A stretch of DNA of 64,000 nt from Adineta ricciae (lineage: Eukaryota; Rotifera; Eurotatoria; Adinetida; Adinetidae), in contig CAJNOJ010000029.1 of NCBI GenBank assembly GCA_905250025.1, positions 62,001-126,000 of the forward strand, given 5' to 3'. Position 1 is the first letter of the stretch. Every line of letters starts with the position of its first letter. The notes below the pieces were generated by a model. It worked only from the letters and a program-made list of their open reading frames with translations, made no database searches and had not been told where the DNA came from. The translations under genes were made by a program, and so were the position numbers. This document shows, piece by piece, positions 1 to 11,323 of this stretch.

Positions 1-12
1 TTTTCTTTCTAG

Positions 13-277
13 ACTTTATCAAATGCAGTACGATGAACAGCAAGCTCTATTACAACGAACTCGAAAGCAGCAAACTGGTAGTGGAAATCGTAATGAAAAA
101 ATTCGAACATACAATATTCCCCAAAATCGTATTTCTGACGAACGTTTGGAAGAAAATGTGCATCACGTCAGCGAATTTCTCCACGGTACTCATCGTCTAC
201 ATGCGATGATTGAAGAATTAAAACAACAAGATAGATTACATCGTTTTATTGAATTGACAAATAAATCTTCGTCGTAG
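13..277 (+). CDS. Peptide chain release factor 1 (mitochondrial type), C-terminal exon only
   Basis: This is the 3' part of a class I release factor, which frees the finished peptide when a UAA or UAG stop codon sits in the ribosomal A site. An acceptor (ttttctttctag) ends at 12, and the exon runs in frame to TAG at 275-277. The block [20 protein letters not shown] matches the highly conserved GSGDRSxxxRTYNFPQxRVTDHR segment just after the GGQ domain of RF1/MTRF1. The rest is the usual helical end. The GGQ motif and the codon-recognition domain lie upstream of the window. The NIPQ and SDERL variants point to the organellar (MTRF1/MTRF1L) branch rather than bacteria, and the intron makes it nuclear. 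I cannot tell MTRF1 from MTRF1L. The next gene starts only 25 bp after the stop. Confidence 0.88.
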
Positions 278-302
278 ATTAGACCTCTGTTTGTTCTTCT
301 AG

Positions 303-1028
303 ATGGAACAGGAACTATTAACTGTGGTGAACAACGAAATTCAACAAGCAGTTCAAAATGCGTTAACTTATTTATCGACTCATCAACTTCTATTAAATCA
401 ACTATCGGATTCACCACGATGCCGATCATTGAGTAGCAGCCCACAAACGCCTTTTCACAAAACGATTTCACGTTGTTCGGATCCGTTGATCAACAACGAG
501 TTCGTTCAATATGAACCGCTGTCTTTGCCGAACAATCAGAAAACTAAAAGATTAGCTGATATTCAATATTCTTTCAGTTTATATCAACCATTCTTCACGA
601 AAGCACATGATCAACAACAGCAACATCTGACGGGAATACGAAGCTTTGCTGATGAACTAGTTGAACAATCGATCGAATCTGCTTTATATCAGGTTTGTCA
701 TCTCATATCTACACGAGCTTTTTTCTAAATGACAGAATAGATCCAGGAAGACGAACCAGCGTGTTCGTCCGAAACTCTTCAAACGCTCAATTTATATCTC
801 GGTGATATGGTATCTTCTCTTATCCAACAAATGATAACATCGATTCATTCGTCAGACGTTGAAAACTTGTCCAATCAAATAACAAAAGATATCATGGGCT
901 CAGCTCTATCAACCGTGACCAACGAAACAACATCCGAATGTGAAGACAACGATGAATCTGTCGATTCTCTTGTAGATAATCTTACTGAACGAATCTATAC
1001 AGATTCGACAGAAAAGCTCAAAAAGTAA
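303..1028 (+). CDS. Unknown helix-rich protein (225 aa), possible PKA-anchoring helix
   Basis: Two exons, 303-692 and 741-1028, are joined by a 48-bp phase-0 intron (cag|gtttgt ... aatag|atc), giving 225 residues. I do not recognise a family. The protein is acidic, polar and has no signal peptide or membrane segment. Residues about 117-135 (ADELVEQSIESALYQIQ) form an amphipathic helix resembling the RII-binding helices of A-kinase anchoring proteins, although it does not fit that consensus perfectly. Further amphipathic helices occur at the N-terminus (ELLTVVNNEIQQAVQNAL) and in exon 2 (SLIQQMITSI, SLVDNLTERI). The start is ATG 303, which directly follows a splice acceptor (ttcttctag). The gene sits 25 bp behind the release factor, so the two may share a transcript. 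Confidence 0.6.
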
Positions 1029-1502
1029 TAGTGAATCATTTTTGAAAATTCACATGCTATTTACTTCTTATTCACTCAGAATATTCATGACCAAGAACGA
1101 TACGGATTGGATGTGACTTCATTTTTTCGTGATATCAGTGATAAAAAAATAATTTTTTTGTAATATGTGTGCCTTTTTTCGATGCGTTTTATACTTTAAA
1201 ATAAAAACAAATGTGTTTTTTCCTATTTACGTTCTGCTTCTACGTGGATGATTGTGAATAGCTCCTGTAGATGTCATCGATGCTTGAACAATTTTATTGA
1301 ATTCGGTAAAAAATTTTTGTCGATCACACTAAATTAATGAAAATTATTCACATGATTGACTAAAATGTAATTTAACATGATAAACGTTCATTTGAGCAAT
1401 ACTATTTATTGATCCGTAACAAAAATAATGACTCATCACTGTTTTGTTCCCTTTTATGTTATGTCTATATATCTTTTTGCATAAACGTTTTTCCCATTAA
1501 CT
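1029..1502. other. Intergenic, 3' UTR plus promoter of erlin
   Basis: AT-rich with no convincing exon. AATAAA-type signals lie at about 1198-1205, after the unknown gene. Nothing else was recognised. Confidence 0.5.
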
Positions 1503-2682
1503 ATGGTTTTAAAGTGGTTAGTTGCATTTGGCGTCGTTGCAGCCATGATTCCTTTGGGTATTCATCAAATACCAGAAGGACATGTTGGTATTTATTACAG
1601 GCAAGTGATATTCCATCTTATCAACCACAAATCATGATTAGATCTTAGGGGTGGGGCACTTCTTACATCGATGACAGCACCGGGCTATCATGTTATGATA
1701 CCCTTTCTCACCACAGTCAAGATTGTTCAAACAACTTTACAAACCGATGAAGGTAGAACATCGAATCAGAAAGGTTGAGGGTGAGAAATTCTCAGTTGTT
1801 TTTAGTGAAAAACATCCCGTGTGGTACGAGCGGCGGTACAATGATTTACTTCGATAAAATCGAAGTGGTAAATATATTAAACCGTGATGCTGTGATTGAT
1901 ATCGTACGAAATTACACTGTCTACTATGATCGAACATTGATTTTCGATAAAATTCATCATGAAGTTAATCAATTTTGCTCGGTGCATACACTTCAAGAGG
2001 TCTACATTGATCTTTTCTCCAGTATTGATGATCATCTCAAACGAACATTACAATCGGATTTAAATAATTTAGCGCCGGGACTTTACATAAGTTCTGTTCG
2101 AGGTAACAAAAAGTTGATCAAACATGAAATGATGCTATGCATATATCTTTCTCTATAGTCACGAAACCGAAAATTCCCGAAGCTATTCGTCGAAATTATG
2201 AAACAATGGAACAAGAAAAGACACAGTAAGTACAATCGATGATCTGTTCGAACTGTTTTATTGATATTTAACTCAGATATATGATTACAACTGCACATCA
2301 GAAAGTTGTGGAAAAGGAAGCGGAAACGGATCGTCGTCGTGCTGTGATCGAAGCTGAGAAAGTAGCTCAAGTAGCTAAGATTCAATACGAACAAAAAATT
2401 CTGGGCAAAGAAAGTGAAAAGAAGATTGCCGAAATCGAAGCTGAAATGCATTTAGCTCGGGAACGTTCGCTAGCCGATGCAAATAAATACAAGAGCGATA
2501 CAGAAGCAGAATCGAACAAGGTGAAATTAACACCAGCATATCTTCAATGGTCCATGTATCAAGCCATCGCTCAAAATGCAAAAATCTATTTCGGAAATGC
2601 TATTCCAAACATTTTTACGTCTGACATGAAATTTGATGACCAATCGCAAACAGCCAAGCGCAAACCAACGCAAACGGCTTAA
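1503..2682 (+). CDS. ERLIN2: Erlin (ER lipid-raft prohibitin-family protein)
   Basis: Erlins are SPFH/prohibitin-fold proteins of the ER membrane. They assemble into large rings, bind activated IP3 receptors and recruit the RNF170 ligase for ER-associated degradation. Five exons (1503-1600, 1649-1752, 1806-2102, 2159-2225, 2277-2682) give 323 aa, close to the usual 340. Visible hallmarks are an N-terminal membrane anchor (residues 1-20), [26 protein letters not shown]-like [35 protein letters not shown] and the coiled coil around [20 protein letters not shown], ending in [10 protein letters not shown]. Intron 1 (1601-1648) is GC-AG (ACAG|GCAAGT). A polyadenylation signal aataaa lies near 2783. 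ERLIN1 and ERLIN2 cannot be separated here, so the symbol is nominal. Confidence 0.95.
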
Positions 2683-3046
2683 CGCAAAACAAGAAACCTT
2701 TTAGTCGTTATTTTCTTTTCAACTGTGATAATCGTCTGCTTTCTCATTTCTCTTATCATGTGTGCTTTTGTTTGAAACTACAATAAACTTTGTCTATGCA
2801 GGAATTTGATTTGATTGAACTCGACTATCTTCATTCAGTGTGTTTCACCAATGCACAACAGCATCATTCTGTTATCATATCGAATTTCATCTCCATTCAA
2901 TTTTCTTTCTTCAACTCGGAAGTTTTGGTAAATTGATTTTTTTAATGATCAACGAGAAGAAAAATAGTTTGATTGATCATGTAATCAAACCTATCAGAGT
3001 ACAAGTATATATATATATACATTCTGAATAGGAAAAAAACATAACA
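2683..3046. other. Intergenic between erlin and PINCH genes
   Basis: Holds the erlin 3' UTR (aataaa near 2783) and the upstream region of the next gene. A short TA run sits at about 3006-3020. No other feature was seen. Confidence 0.5.
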
Positions 3047-5471
3047 ATGGAACGAAAACGCTTGCAACAGCAACGATTGAAACAACAGCAGCAAGAACGG
3101 TTTTGTGTAAGTCAACAAGATCTCACCGAAGCAATTGCTCGGATGAAACCAGCACGACGTGCGACACATACGAATCTCTTGAATGTCTCATCACCATCAT
3201 CAACTGTATCGTTATGTTCAGTGGAAACGTTAACTGTTCCGTCAGTTTCGGAATTAATTAAAGGCTACGAAGCACGTGCGAGTTCAACGCCTTATGTAAG
3301 CGCTCAAGACTTTCTACCGATAGATAATATTGTTGCTACCGACCGAGTAGAATCTAATTGTGGCCATCCTACAAAAAATATCAAGGTTAATAATAACGAC
3401 GACAATATTTCTTCTTCTTCTTCTCCGCCTTCTACTTCTAACAATAATAATCAAACACTTACAGAAAAAATACATCAAGATCAAGTCACTGGAGATAGAG
3501 AACAAGAGGCAACAAAGAAAGAACAAATACATCAAACATTGGATAACGATCGTTATAATAAACGCGAGCAAACGTCATCCACCTCGTCATCGTATTACAG
3601 CATTCAAAGTGCTCAGCAGCCGGTAGCGATGTTAACACGTACTCGAAGTCAAGAGTCCGCAAATTCCAAACGACAAAATCGATGTTTTAGTGAAGTACTT
3701 AACAAAGAAACGGAGCTCAATAATGCTCTAGCTGATTTAATATCATTATCTAATGATGCGAATACATCCTCGTCTGTGTCTTCGTCATCGCGATCATTAG
3801 CAAATATGTCGCAACAACGGCGAGCTTCGAGTGTGAATGATAACAGCAATAGTATATCATCAAGCATTGCTCTGTTAAACAATCTACTGGAAACATTTGA
3901 ATTAGACAATGAAGGATATAAAAGTCAACTATCGAAGAAAACCAATGTCGATTCCACGAAAGCGAACAATAAGTTTTGGTTTGAGAGGAGACATTGAAAA
4001 ATAAGTATGAAATGAAATTATGTTTTAGTTTTATGACATCGGATAATGTATGCGCAAATTGTAAACAGTCGTTTGCGATAAACGAACAAATTATTAATGC
4101 CGCTGGCCAAATTTGGCATACACAATGCTTTGTGTAAGTATGAATTGAAATTTTGTGATAAATAAAGCGTTGATTATCAATTTGTAGGTGTGCTCAATGT
4201 TTTCAACCTTTCGAAAATGGATTATATTTCGAAGTAATTCTTTTGAAGATCTTGACGTTTTTCTTTGATGTACAGTTTCTTTTTTTTAAGCACGATGGTC
4301 GTAAATATTGTGAACGAGATTTTCAAATGCTATTCGCACCATGCTGTGCTGAATGTGGTAAGAACTTTTCTCGGAAAATCTGTTTGTTCCTATTTTTAAG
4401 ACTTCTTAGCACATCCAATTGTCGGTCGAGTTATCCGAGCCATCCAAAAATGTTTTCATCCCGATTGTTTTCGCTGTCATGTATGTCACATACCGTTACT
4501 TGAGATTGGCTTCTCGAAAAACAATGGAAAGTAAGCGAATAATCAGAAAGATAAAGAACACCTCGAAATTCTCTAGAGCTTTGTGTCGGGAATGTCATCT
4601 GAAAGAAAAACAGAAAGATCCGACCTTTTCTCAACCGATCTGTTCAACATGTCAGTGAGTAAAACCGAAATGGAATCTATCGATTCAAACTCGCTCGTTT
4701 TTCTTTTTCGAGGCAAGTCATCGAAAGTAAATATATCAAATACAGAGGTGAATGTTACCACGCCTATCATTTTCAATGCACAACTTGCCGGTTAGTCTCA
4801 TTTAAGAACGGATGAGAAAGATTTTCACGTATTGATTGTTTAGTGTGGAATTGGATGAAAATGCTCAAGACGTACGTGGTTTATTGTATTGTCAAGCATG
4901 TTATAATAAACTTGATTTACCTGTGTGTGCGGCATGTCGACGTTTAATTGATGATCGAGTTGTCAGTGCTCTGGGAAAACAATGGCACGTCGAGGTTTGA
5001 TTTATATATACACCTTAACATGAATCATGATTGATGAGTTCTTCATAGCATTTCTGTTGTGCACGCTGTGGTCAAGCGTTTCTCGGCAATAAACATTTCG
5101 AACACAAAGGTTTAGCTTATTGTGAAACAGATTATCACTTTCTTTTCGGTTCGTCATGTTTTATTTGCAGTCGAGTGCTTGTCGATGGAGGTAACACAGA
5201 AACTCTTTTTCTTCTCTCACTTTTTAGATCATCAACGGAATCTTTTTCTGTTTTAGCTTATGTTGCGTGTAATAAAAAGTATTGTGTGGATCATTTTGCT
5301 TGCTCAACATGCGAAACACAAATGAATGAGAAAAGTAAATTTTACGATGTTGATGCCACACCGGTTTGCAAACCATGTTACGGCAAACTACCATCGGATA
5401 TTCGAAAATCGTTAGAACAAAATCAGAAAAAGAAGCCGTTATCATCGATTTTGAAACAAACGATTGTTTAA
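3047..5471 (+). CDS. LIMS1: PINCH-type five-LIM adaptor with long disordered N-terminal extension
   Basis: PINCH binds integrin-linked kinase and parvin at integrin adhesions. Ten exons fit: 3047-3978, 4029-4133, 4188-4233, 4291-4357, 4401-4530, 4577-4654, 4713-4790, 4844-4994, 5049-5190, 5257-5471, giving 647 aa. Five LIM domains begin at about residue 317 ([14 protein letters not shown], then [20 protein letters not shown]). They follow PINCH closely: [47 protein letters not shown] and CFACSTC are near diagnostic. The first 312 residues are Gln-, Ser- and Asn-rich and unlike known PINCH. They include leucine-rich helices resembling LD motifs ([13 protein letters not shown]). The two parts are joined by a 50-bp phase-2 intron (gtttga...ttttag). 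If that intron is not used, the first ORF (3047-3997) is a separate gene and PINCH starts at ATG 4033. Confidence 0.85.
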
Positions 5472-5617
5472 TCTGTGTCCGTCGCCGCCTTTTTTTTCTT
5501 CAATAATAAATTCTTTTCCTCTGCAAGTTTTAAGAGAAAGAAAAGGAAAAATGTACAGTTTATTGACATTTACATGTAACTGAAGTAACAGCATGTAATG
5601 CACATGTAGTTTTCGTT

Positions 5618-6433
5618 TTGAAAATGATGGTCAACCTCCAACTCGCTAGTTTCCTTCTTTTTGTTTCGTGCATTCATTTCATTTCCTCTCATCAACGTAT
5701 CTATTGTGTGATCAAAACGTTCGGTCAAAATTTAGCAACACGAGCATTGACTGTACATCAAACGTGGGCGAACCGATGTGATAAACATGTTTTTCTAATA
5801 GCAACTAATCTTACAAAATGGAATAATACCATTTTACCTATTTTAAACCTTTTCGACGTGGGGGATAATTATGTCGAATTAAGTATAAAAGTATTTGATG
5901 CAATTAATCTTATTATTCAACAACCTCAACCCTACGATTTCGATTGGTTACTAATGGCTGACGACGATACATATATAATTATGGAGAATTTACGTCAATT
6001 ATTGTACGAAACATCAGAACCATTGGCATTCGGGCATGTCTTCGCACCGAACAACGGCGCACCTGTTCATTTGAGCGGTGGTGCGGGTTATGTCATAAAT
6101 ACCGTAGCGTTGAAACGAATGTTACCTAATTTACAGACGACTTGCTCCCAATGGTATGTCCCAGGAATGGAAGATGTCTATGTCAGTCGTTGTTTACAAC
6201 ATCTCAATGTAACCTTGGATGGTGCTATAGACGGTTTGCATCATCGATTCTTTCCACTGGAATTACTATCACTGTATTATATGGAGTATCCGCAATGGTA
6301 TTTGGATTATAACACATTGAAAACCTATCCTGGTTTTGATTGTTGTTCGACGCAATCAATTAGTTTTCATTATATGACTCGAGAGTGGATGAATCTAATC
6401 GAATGGACGCGGTATTTAGATGAAACGAAATAA
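5618..6433 (+). CDS. C1GALT1: Core-1 beta-1,3-galactosyltransferase-like (GT31) enzyme
   Basis: Intronless, 271 aa. The family transfers galactose from UDP-Gal to GalNAc-Ser/Thr in the Golgi, making core-1 O-glycan. An N-terminal hydrophobic stretch (residues about 8-24) can act as a signal anchor or signal peptide. Family marks are the TWANRCDKHVFL block, the metal-binding MADDDTY motif (about 112-118), the GGAGYV segment and the GMEDVYVSRCL motif with its acidic residue. The protein is shorter than human C1GALT1 (363 aa), mostly because the stem is short, so it may be one of the many C1GALT paralogs of invertebrates. The donor and acceptor sugars are assumed from the family. It lies 146 bp after the PINCH stop. 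Confidence 0.88.
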   Translation: MKMMVNLQLASFLLFVSCIHFISSHQRIYCVIKTFGQNLATRALTVHQTWANRCDKHVFLIATNLTKWNNTILPILNLFDVGDNYVELSIKVFDAINLIIQQPQPYDFDWLLMADDDTYIIMENLRQLLYETSEPLAFGHVFAPNNGAPVHLSGGAGYVINTVALKRMLPNLQTTCSQWYVPGMEDVYVSRCLQHLNVTLDGAIDGLHHRFFPLELLSLYYMEYPQWYLDYNTLKTYPGFDCCSTQSISFHYMTREWMNLIEWTRYLDETK

Positions 6434-6873
6434 CTGTAGACACTTTTTTTTGTAAGCTTCATGAGCGACACGATGAGTCTTCGATACATAGCGATATCTA
6501 CAGTGAATATCACGAATACATTTTAGATTGCTATTTGCTGCAGGAAGCTAAATTCATGTCTTTTATCGATTGGTTAAAATAAAATTTGAGTGTATGATGT
6601 TCTTTTTCGTCATCATATGCCCTGCACTTTAAATAGAGCTTCGATCACGAATACCTACGTGAGAGAGCACGGCGACAGATTAGTAATCGATGCATTATTC
6701 GCTGTTTTATCATATGATCGAACGCCTTATATGTTTTAGATTAGTTTCCTTTTCGGAAAAACTTCTATCGTTAGTATTCTTATTATCATTTATTCTCCAT
6801 TCCAATATTATTTACGGTAAATAGTTCGATGTAAACAAATTCTTTCGTTGCTATTTTCGGATTCGAATAGATA
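6434..6873. other. Intergenic
   Basis: 3' UTR of the galactosyltransferase gene (aataaa-type signal near 6578) and upstream region of SMIM14. No coding signal was seen. Confidence 0.5.
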
Positions 6874-7405
6874 ATGGACGGTGCTGGTGGTAACCTTGGC
6901 AATGGTGATTTTGATCCTTGCGAATGCATTGTAAGTTTGACTTCTCGAACGTCTTCGAATCTAGTTTGCTTGTTTTATTTTATGAAGAATATGTTTCAAA
7001 TGAATCATGAACGAGCTATGAATCGTTTAACTGATATGCTTCGTAATGCACAAACGACATGTACAGACACGGAATGTTTTACTGGACCATGTACGTTGCG
7101 ACTAACTGCAGATTTGCCTTTGAGAAAAATGACCGATTCCTCCTTTTCTAGTACCAGGCCTACAAAATACTGGTGGTGGTAATACAGGAATGACAAATAT
7201 GTACATAATGCTAGCAATATGGTTTGCTATTGCGTTCTTACTCTTTCTTTTTCGACCACGTACTCTCCGAAATAACCGTGACAATCTCGGTAAACCCTCG
7301 AATCAAGTAAGATCCACGAAAATGTCCACTCCAATCTGACTTCTTTCCTTATCGCAGGGCCCATCTCGTAATGATCGAGATCCACCCGGACCAACCATCC
7401 AATAA
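6874..7405 (+). CDS. SMIM14: Small integral membrane protein 14
   Basis: Four exons (6874-6930, 6988-7090, 7152-7306, 7358-7405) give 120 aa. The match to vertebrate SMIM14 is clear along the whole length: FDPCEC near the N-terminus, the ERAMNRLTDMLRNAQ helix, TDTEC, one membrane segment (IMLAIWFAIAFLLFLFRP) and a proline-rich end DPPGPTIQ. SMIM14 is a conserved single-pass ER protein whose molecular role is poorly known. Phases are 0, 1, 0. It is a good example of a gene that is invisible as one long reading frame. Confidence 0.93.
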
Positions 7406-8390
7406 ATGGATCTAGACCAAGCTTCATCTTAGTATTACGTATATTTTTCAAAATCATTCTTTGTTGTATATTTTAATCGATGGGATATGATATGATATGA
7501 TATGATATGATATAGTTATATTTTCCATACACTCTGTCTTCGTTTTTTTTCTCTGCCTTTTGTTGCTTTGATGGAATTTTCTCTCTTGTACCACCGAGCA
7601 ATACGAACTTGTATATACATATTGAAAGATTGTTTTGAAACAAACGCTTATTTCAAGTAATAAAAACAATTGGTTACGGATATATGAATAATTGATTGTT
7701 GTATCACTAATCGAGCATCGACTAGAACAACAGATGTATTCTCGCTGTCGTTGCACTAATAGAAAGCGTAGGCGAATAAATGACAAGCATGCCTTGCCTT
7801 GCCTTGCCTTTCTTTCGCAAGCAAGTATCATCTTCGAGAAGGAAATGTACAATCATCAAAGGGGATATTGCCGTACTATTTGGATGTTTTTCTCATCAAC
7901 AACATAACTGAGGAAGAAAAACATAATGGAAATGGATGGAACACAACTTCTCTTGAATGACGAAGGCGAAGCACAAGAAGAACTGTTGTTCGAAGACATG
8001 TCACCCAAGAACGAAGGAAAAACAACAGAGGACAGTTAGATCGCAAAGTATCTCCGCCTCTCTTCGAGGAAAAATAAATATACAATTCCTTTCTATATCT
8101 ATCAACGGTATACATACATATAAATTACTTGTGCATCGCACAGTTTGATACATACTCGACTAAGTTAGATCAGTAAGTTTGCTTTTGTAGATAATTCAAA
8201 GAGAGCAAAACAAGAGAAAAAAGATGATTATGAAAAACTGTTTATCGAAGATCGCGGAACTGGATAAATGTGTTTTTCTTTCATATTGTTTTACGCATCA
8301 CTTCTGATAGCATTCAAGTATCTTCTACTATTTTCTTTTCTCATTCACTAGACACAAATCACTTATCTTTCACTAAATAATACATTAAGA
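7406..8390. other. Intergenic with short tandem repeats
   Basis: Contains a GATAT pentanucleotide array (7484-7514), four GCCTT units (7791-7810) and otherwise low-complexity AT-rich sequence upstream of the CH-domain gene. No exon is supported. Confidence 0.5.
7484..7514. repeat. (GATAT)n microsatellite
   Basis: About six perfect copies of the 5-bp unit, 80 bp after the SMIM14 stop. Confidence 0.9.
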
Positions 8391-9071
<681 letters not shown>

Positions 9072-9187
9072 CAAAAGAAAAGCAACTGACATGAATACAA
9101 AGAAATAATACATCGTTTTTTTTCTCTTGTGTATCATATCTTTCACTCATCCTATTTTACTCAATAGAAAACAAAAAGCGTTTTTTT

Positions 9188-9819
9188 TTACGTTATTATA
9201 CAAGCACATGCATTGGGTGGTTTGATTTTTTCTAAATTATCATACTGCAAATGTTTTATAGCACCACAGACAACATCACCAATACCAACATTTCCCTTCA
9301 CACTGATCTCATATACATCGATGCCAGTCGATTTGAATTGATCGATCGCGGCTTGACTGACGGCACGTTCGTGTTCGAGATCGATTTTGTTCGCAACGAT
9401 TAGAATTGGCAAATGTTTCGATTGATACGAAAGTTTCAAACGAATAGTTTCATAGAAAAATTTGAGGTTCAAAAAACTTTCTTCGTCAGTAATTGAGAAT
9501 AGAATTAAACAAGCCGTTGGAATTGCGTCGGACAACGTCAATTTATCGAGTTCATACGTGGTGGTGATCTCGCGAAAGAGTAATGTGTAATCGTATCCAT
9601 CGATAATTGTTTGATAACGAGTTGTTGATTCGTCATTTGCCCGTCGATGAGAAGGAAATTCATTTCGAACGTAGCGAGTAATAAACGATGATTTTCCAAC
9701 ACACGTTTCACCTACGACTAAAATACTAAAGAATAGAAAATAATTAGTTGATTGAAATTCTGATGTCTTCATCATCAGTACCGATATTCTGATGTAGCTG
9801 GTAATCGATGTTTTGGCAT
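9188..9819 (-). CDS. Atypical Ras-like small GTPase lacking the DxxG motif
   Basis: Two exons on the minus strand (9782-9819 and 9188-9725) give 191 aa. Residues 14-26 are ILVVGETCVGKSS, a good P-loop (G1). ANKIDLE is G4 and EISVKG is a G5-like block. Where G3 (DTAGQE) should be, the sequence reads LLFREITTTYEL, so neither the catalytic Gln nor the DxxG Asp/Gly is present. The C-terminus ends in CACIIT, which fits a CaaX prenylation box. It is probably a membrane-attached Ras-superfamily member with altered or no GTP hydrolysis, as in the RGK and related divergent groups. The Ras, Rab or Rho branch is not clear. Confidence 0.85.
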
Positions 9820-10555
9820 AATGTCAAAATAAAACTTGTTATTGCCGCGTTTTTTTTGTCTATCGATGCGAAAGACGACGCGTTTCTCTCTCCTTTCGGT
9901 AATATGTAATGAAATATTGACTATTTACTTTAAAAAAGAACAAAAAAAGGAGAGAACACATGTAATAAAGACATACATGTTTTCGGTTTTATTTATTTCA
10001 ATGTATAGTAACTATTAAAGAGAATTTCAGTCTGATGATGAATCATCATTACATTCGGTAGCTTTCATTGTACACGAAGTAACGTCGAGTTGATTGATGT
10101 TCTAATGAAAAGAAGTGAATGAGAAATTGCTTTACGATCAAACTCTACCACTTCAGACATATACTTCATTGACTGGAAGTTCTTTGTTCCGTCATGTTTC
10201 TCATTGATATGTATTGATTACATATATGTAACTTATCTGTCCCGTACCGGCTTCGCTCATCAGTGTTAATCGAGCGACCGTTTGTTCTTTTTTTAGTATC
10301 TCATGTGTCAATGTTACGAAATTTTGATTCACAATTTTGTTCTACACGTTCCGAATGCTTATAAGTGAAAGAAAACGAATGTATTCGTAAAGAAGTCTTA
10401 TGCATACACAGTTCTTTTTCTCTTTCAAAAATAACATTTTCGTTGTTTGACAGCTACGTGATGCAGTGTACAACCGCTCGAAATGCAGATCCCATTGGCT
10501 CCATTTGAATGTATATTTTCTTTCTTCCTTTTACTTTTAGAAAGAATTTCACAGC
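9820..10555. other. Intergenic, divergent promoter region
   Basis: Lies between the minus-strand GTPase start and the plus-strand membrane-protein gene. A pyrimidine-rich acceptor (ttttacttttag) ends at 10541, just before the next ATG, suggesting a 5' UTR intron or a trans-splice site. No exon was seen. Confidence 0.45.
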
Positions 10556-11323
10556 ATGGAGTATCATCGACCGTTTTCGTACACAAAACATAGTCAACAC
10601 AGTCTCCCAATGATCCAGCAGAAAACGATGGATCCGAAATTTATTGTCGTTCTATTTTGCGTCGAAGCTGGTGCGTTATTTTTCAATAGTCTTCATGTTC
10701 GTGCACCTGAAATTTATCTTTACAATGCTTATAACCAACTTCCGTTCACATACAATATTTCCTCTCAAACCTACTCGTGTTTTGCCAAAGTCAATCATTG
10801 TATATACGAACATAAACAACTACGTTTTTTGAAAACGATTCACATTGTATTCATCTCAATTATTGTTTTATGCTACTTATCTCTGTTCGTTATTATTCTA
10901 CGTAAATGGGAAAATAGCAAAGTTCGAAAAGATCTCGGCATCACATGGTATGGTGCTATACAATTACTCGTTCTGTTAACATTGGCATTACATACACTTT
11001 TGATGGTTATCTTGTATGAAAGAGATTATTTAAATATTTATCAGTGTAGTCGTGAGAGTCGATTAGTACGTGCGGAAAATCTTTTTACTTATGTCGTACT
11101 TAGCATGCTTGAAGTTGCGTATATTGGCTTTGACATTTTGAATCGTCAAGCGTCTATTCATGCATTGCATCAAAATTTCGAATATCGTGCACGTGCAGCT
11201 GAACATTTAACGCCTTCGGATGACTTTCATGTAGGCAATCCGAATCAGCGACGATATTGTACACCAAGCGAAAGTTTTGAAACAATCAATCAAGATTTTC
11301 AATTAGAAAACATCGAAATTTAG
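10556..11323 (+). CDS. Four-pass membrane protein of unknown function
   Basis: Single exon, 255 aa (231 aa if the later ATG at 10628 is used). I do not recognise the family. Four hydrophobic helices are visible: FIVVLFCVEAGALFF, IHIVFISIIVLCYLSLFVII, WYGAIQLLVLLTLALHTLLM and LFTYVVLSMLEVAYIGFDIL. The loop after helix 1 carries two cysteines and an N-glycosylation site (NIS), so it is probably extracellular or lumenal. A polar C-terminal tail follows. A splice acceptor sits 14 bp before the start. Confidence 0.65.
   Translation: MEYHRPFSYTKHSQHSLPMIQQKTMDPKFIVVLFCVEAGALFFNSLHVRAPEIYLYNAYNQLPFTYNISSQTYSCFAKVNHCIYEHKQLRFLKTIHIVFISIIVLCYLSLFVIILRKWENSKVRKDLGITWYGAIQLLVLLTLALHTLLMVILYERDYLNIYQCSRESRLVRAENLFTYVVLSMLEVAYIGFDILNRQASIHALHQNFEYRARAAEHLTPSDDFHVGNPNQRRYCTPSESFETINQDFQLENIEI

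Noticed and set aside
3360-3626. Overlapping plus- and minus-strand frames in the PINCH N-terminal exon
   Set aside because: Produced by the Ser/Asn-rich low-complexity codons of the main frame.
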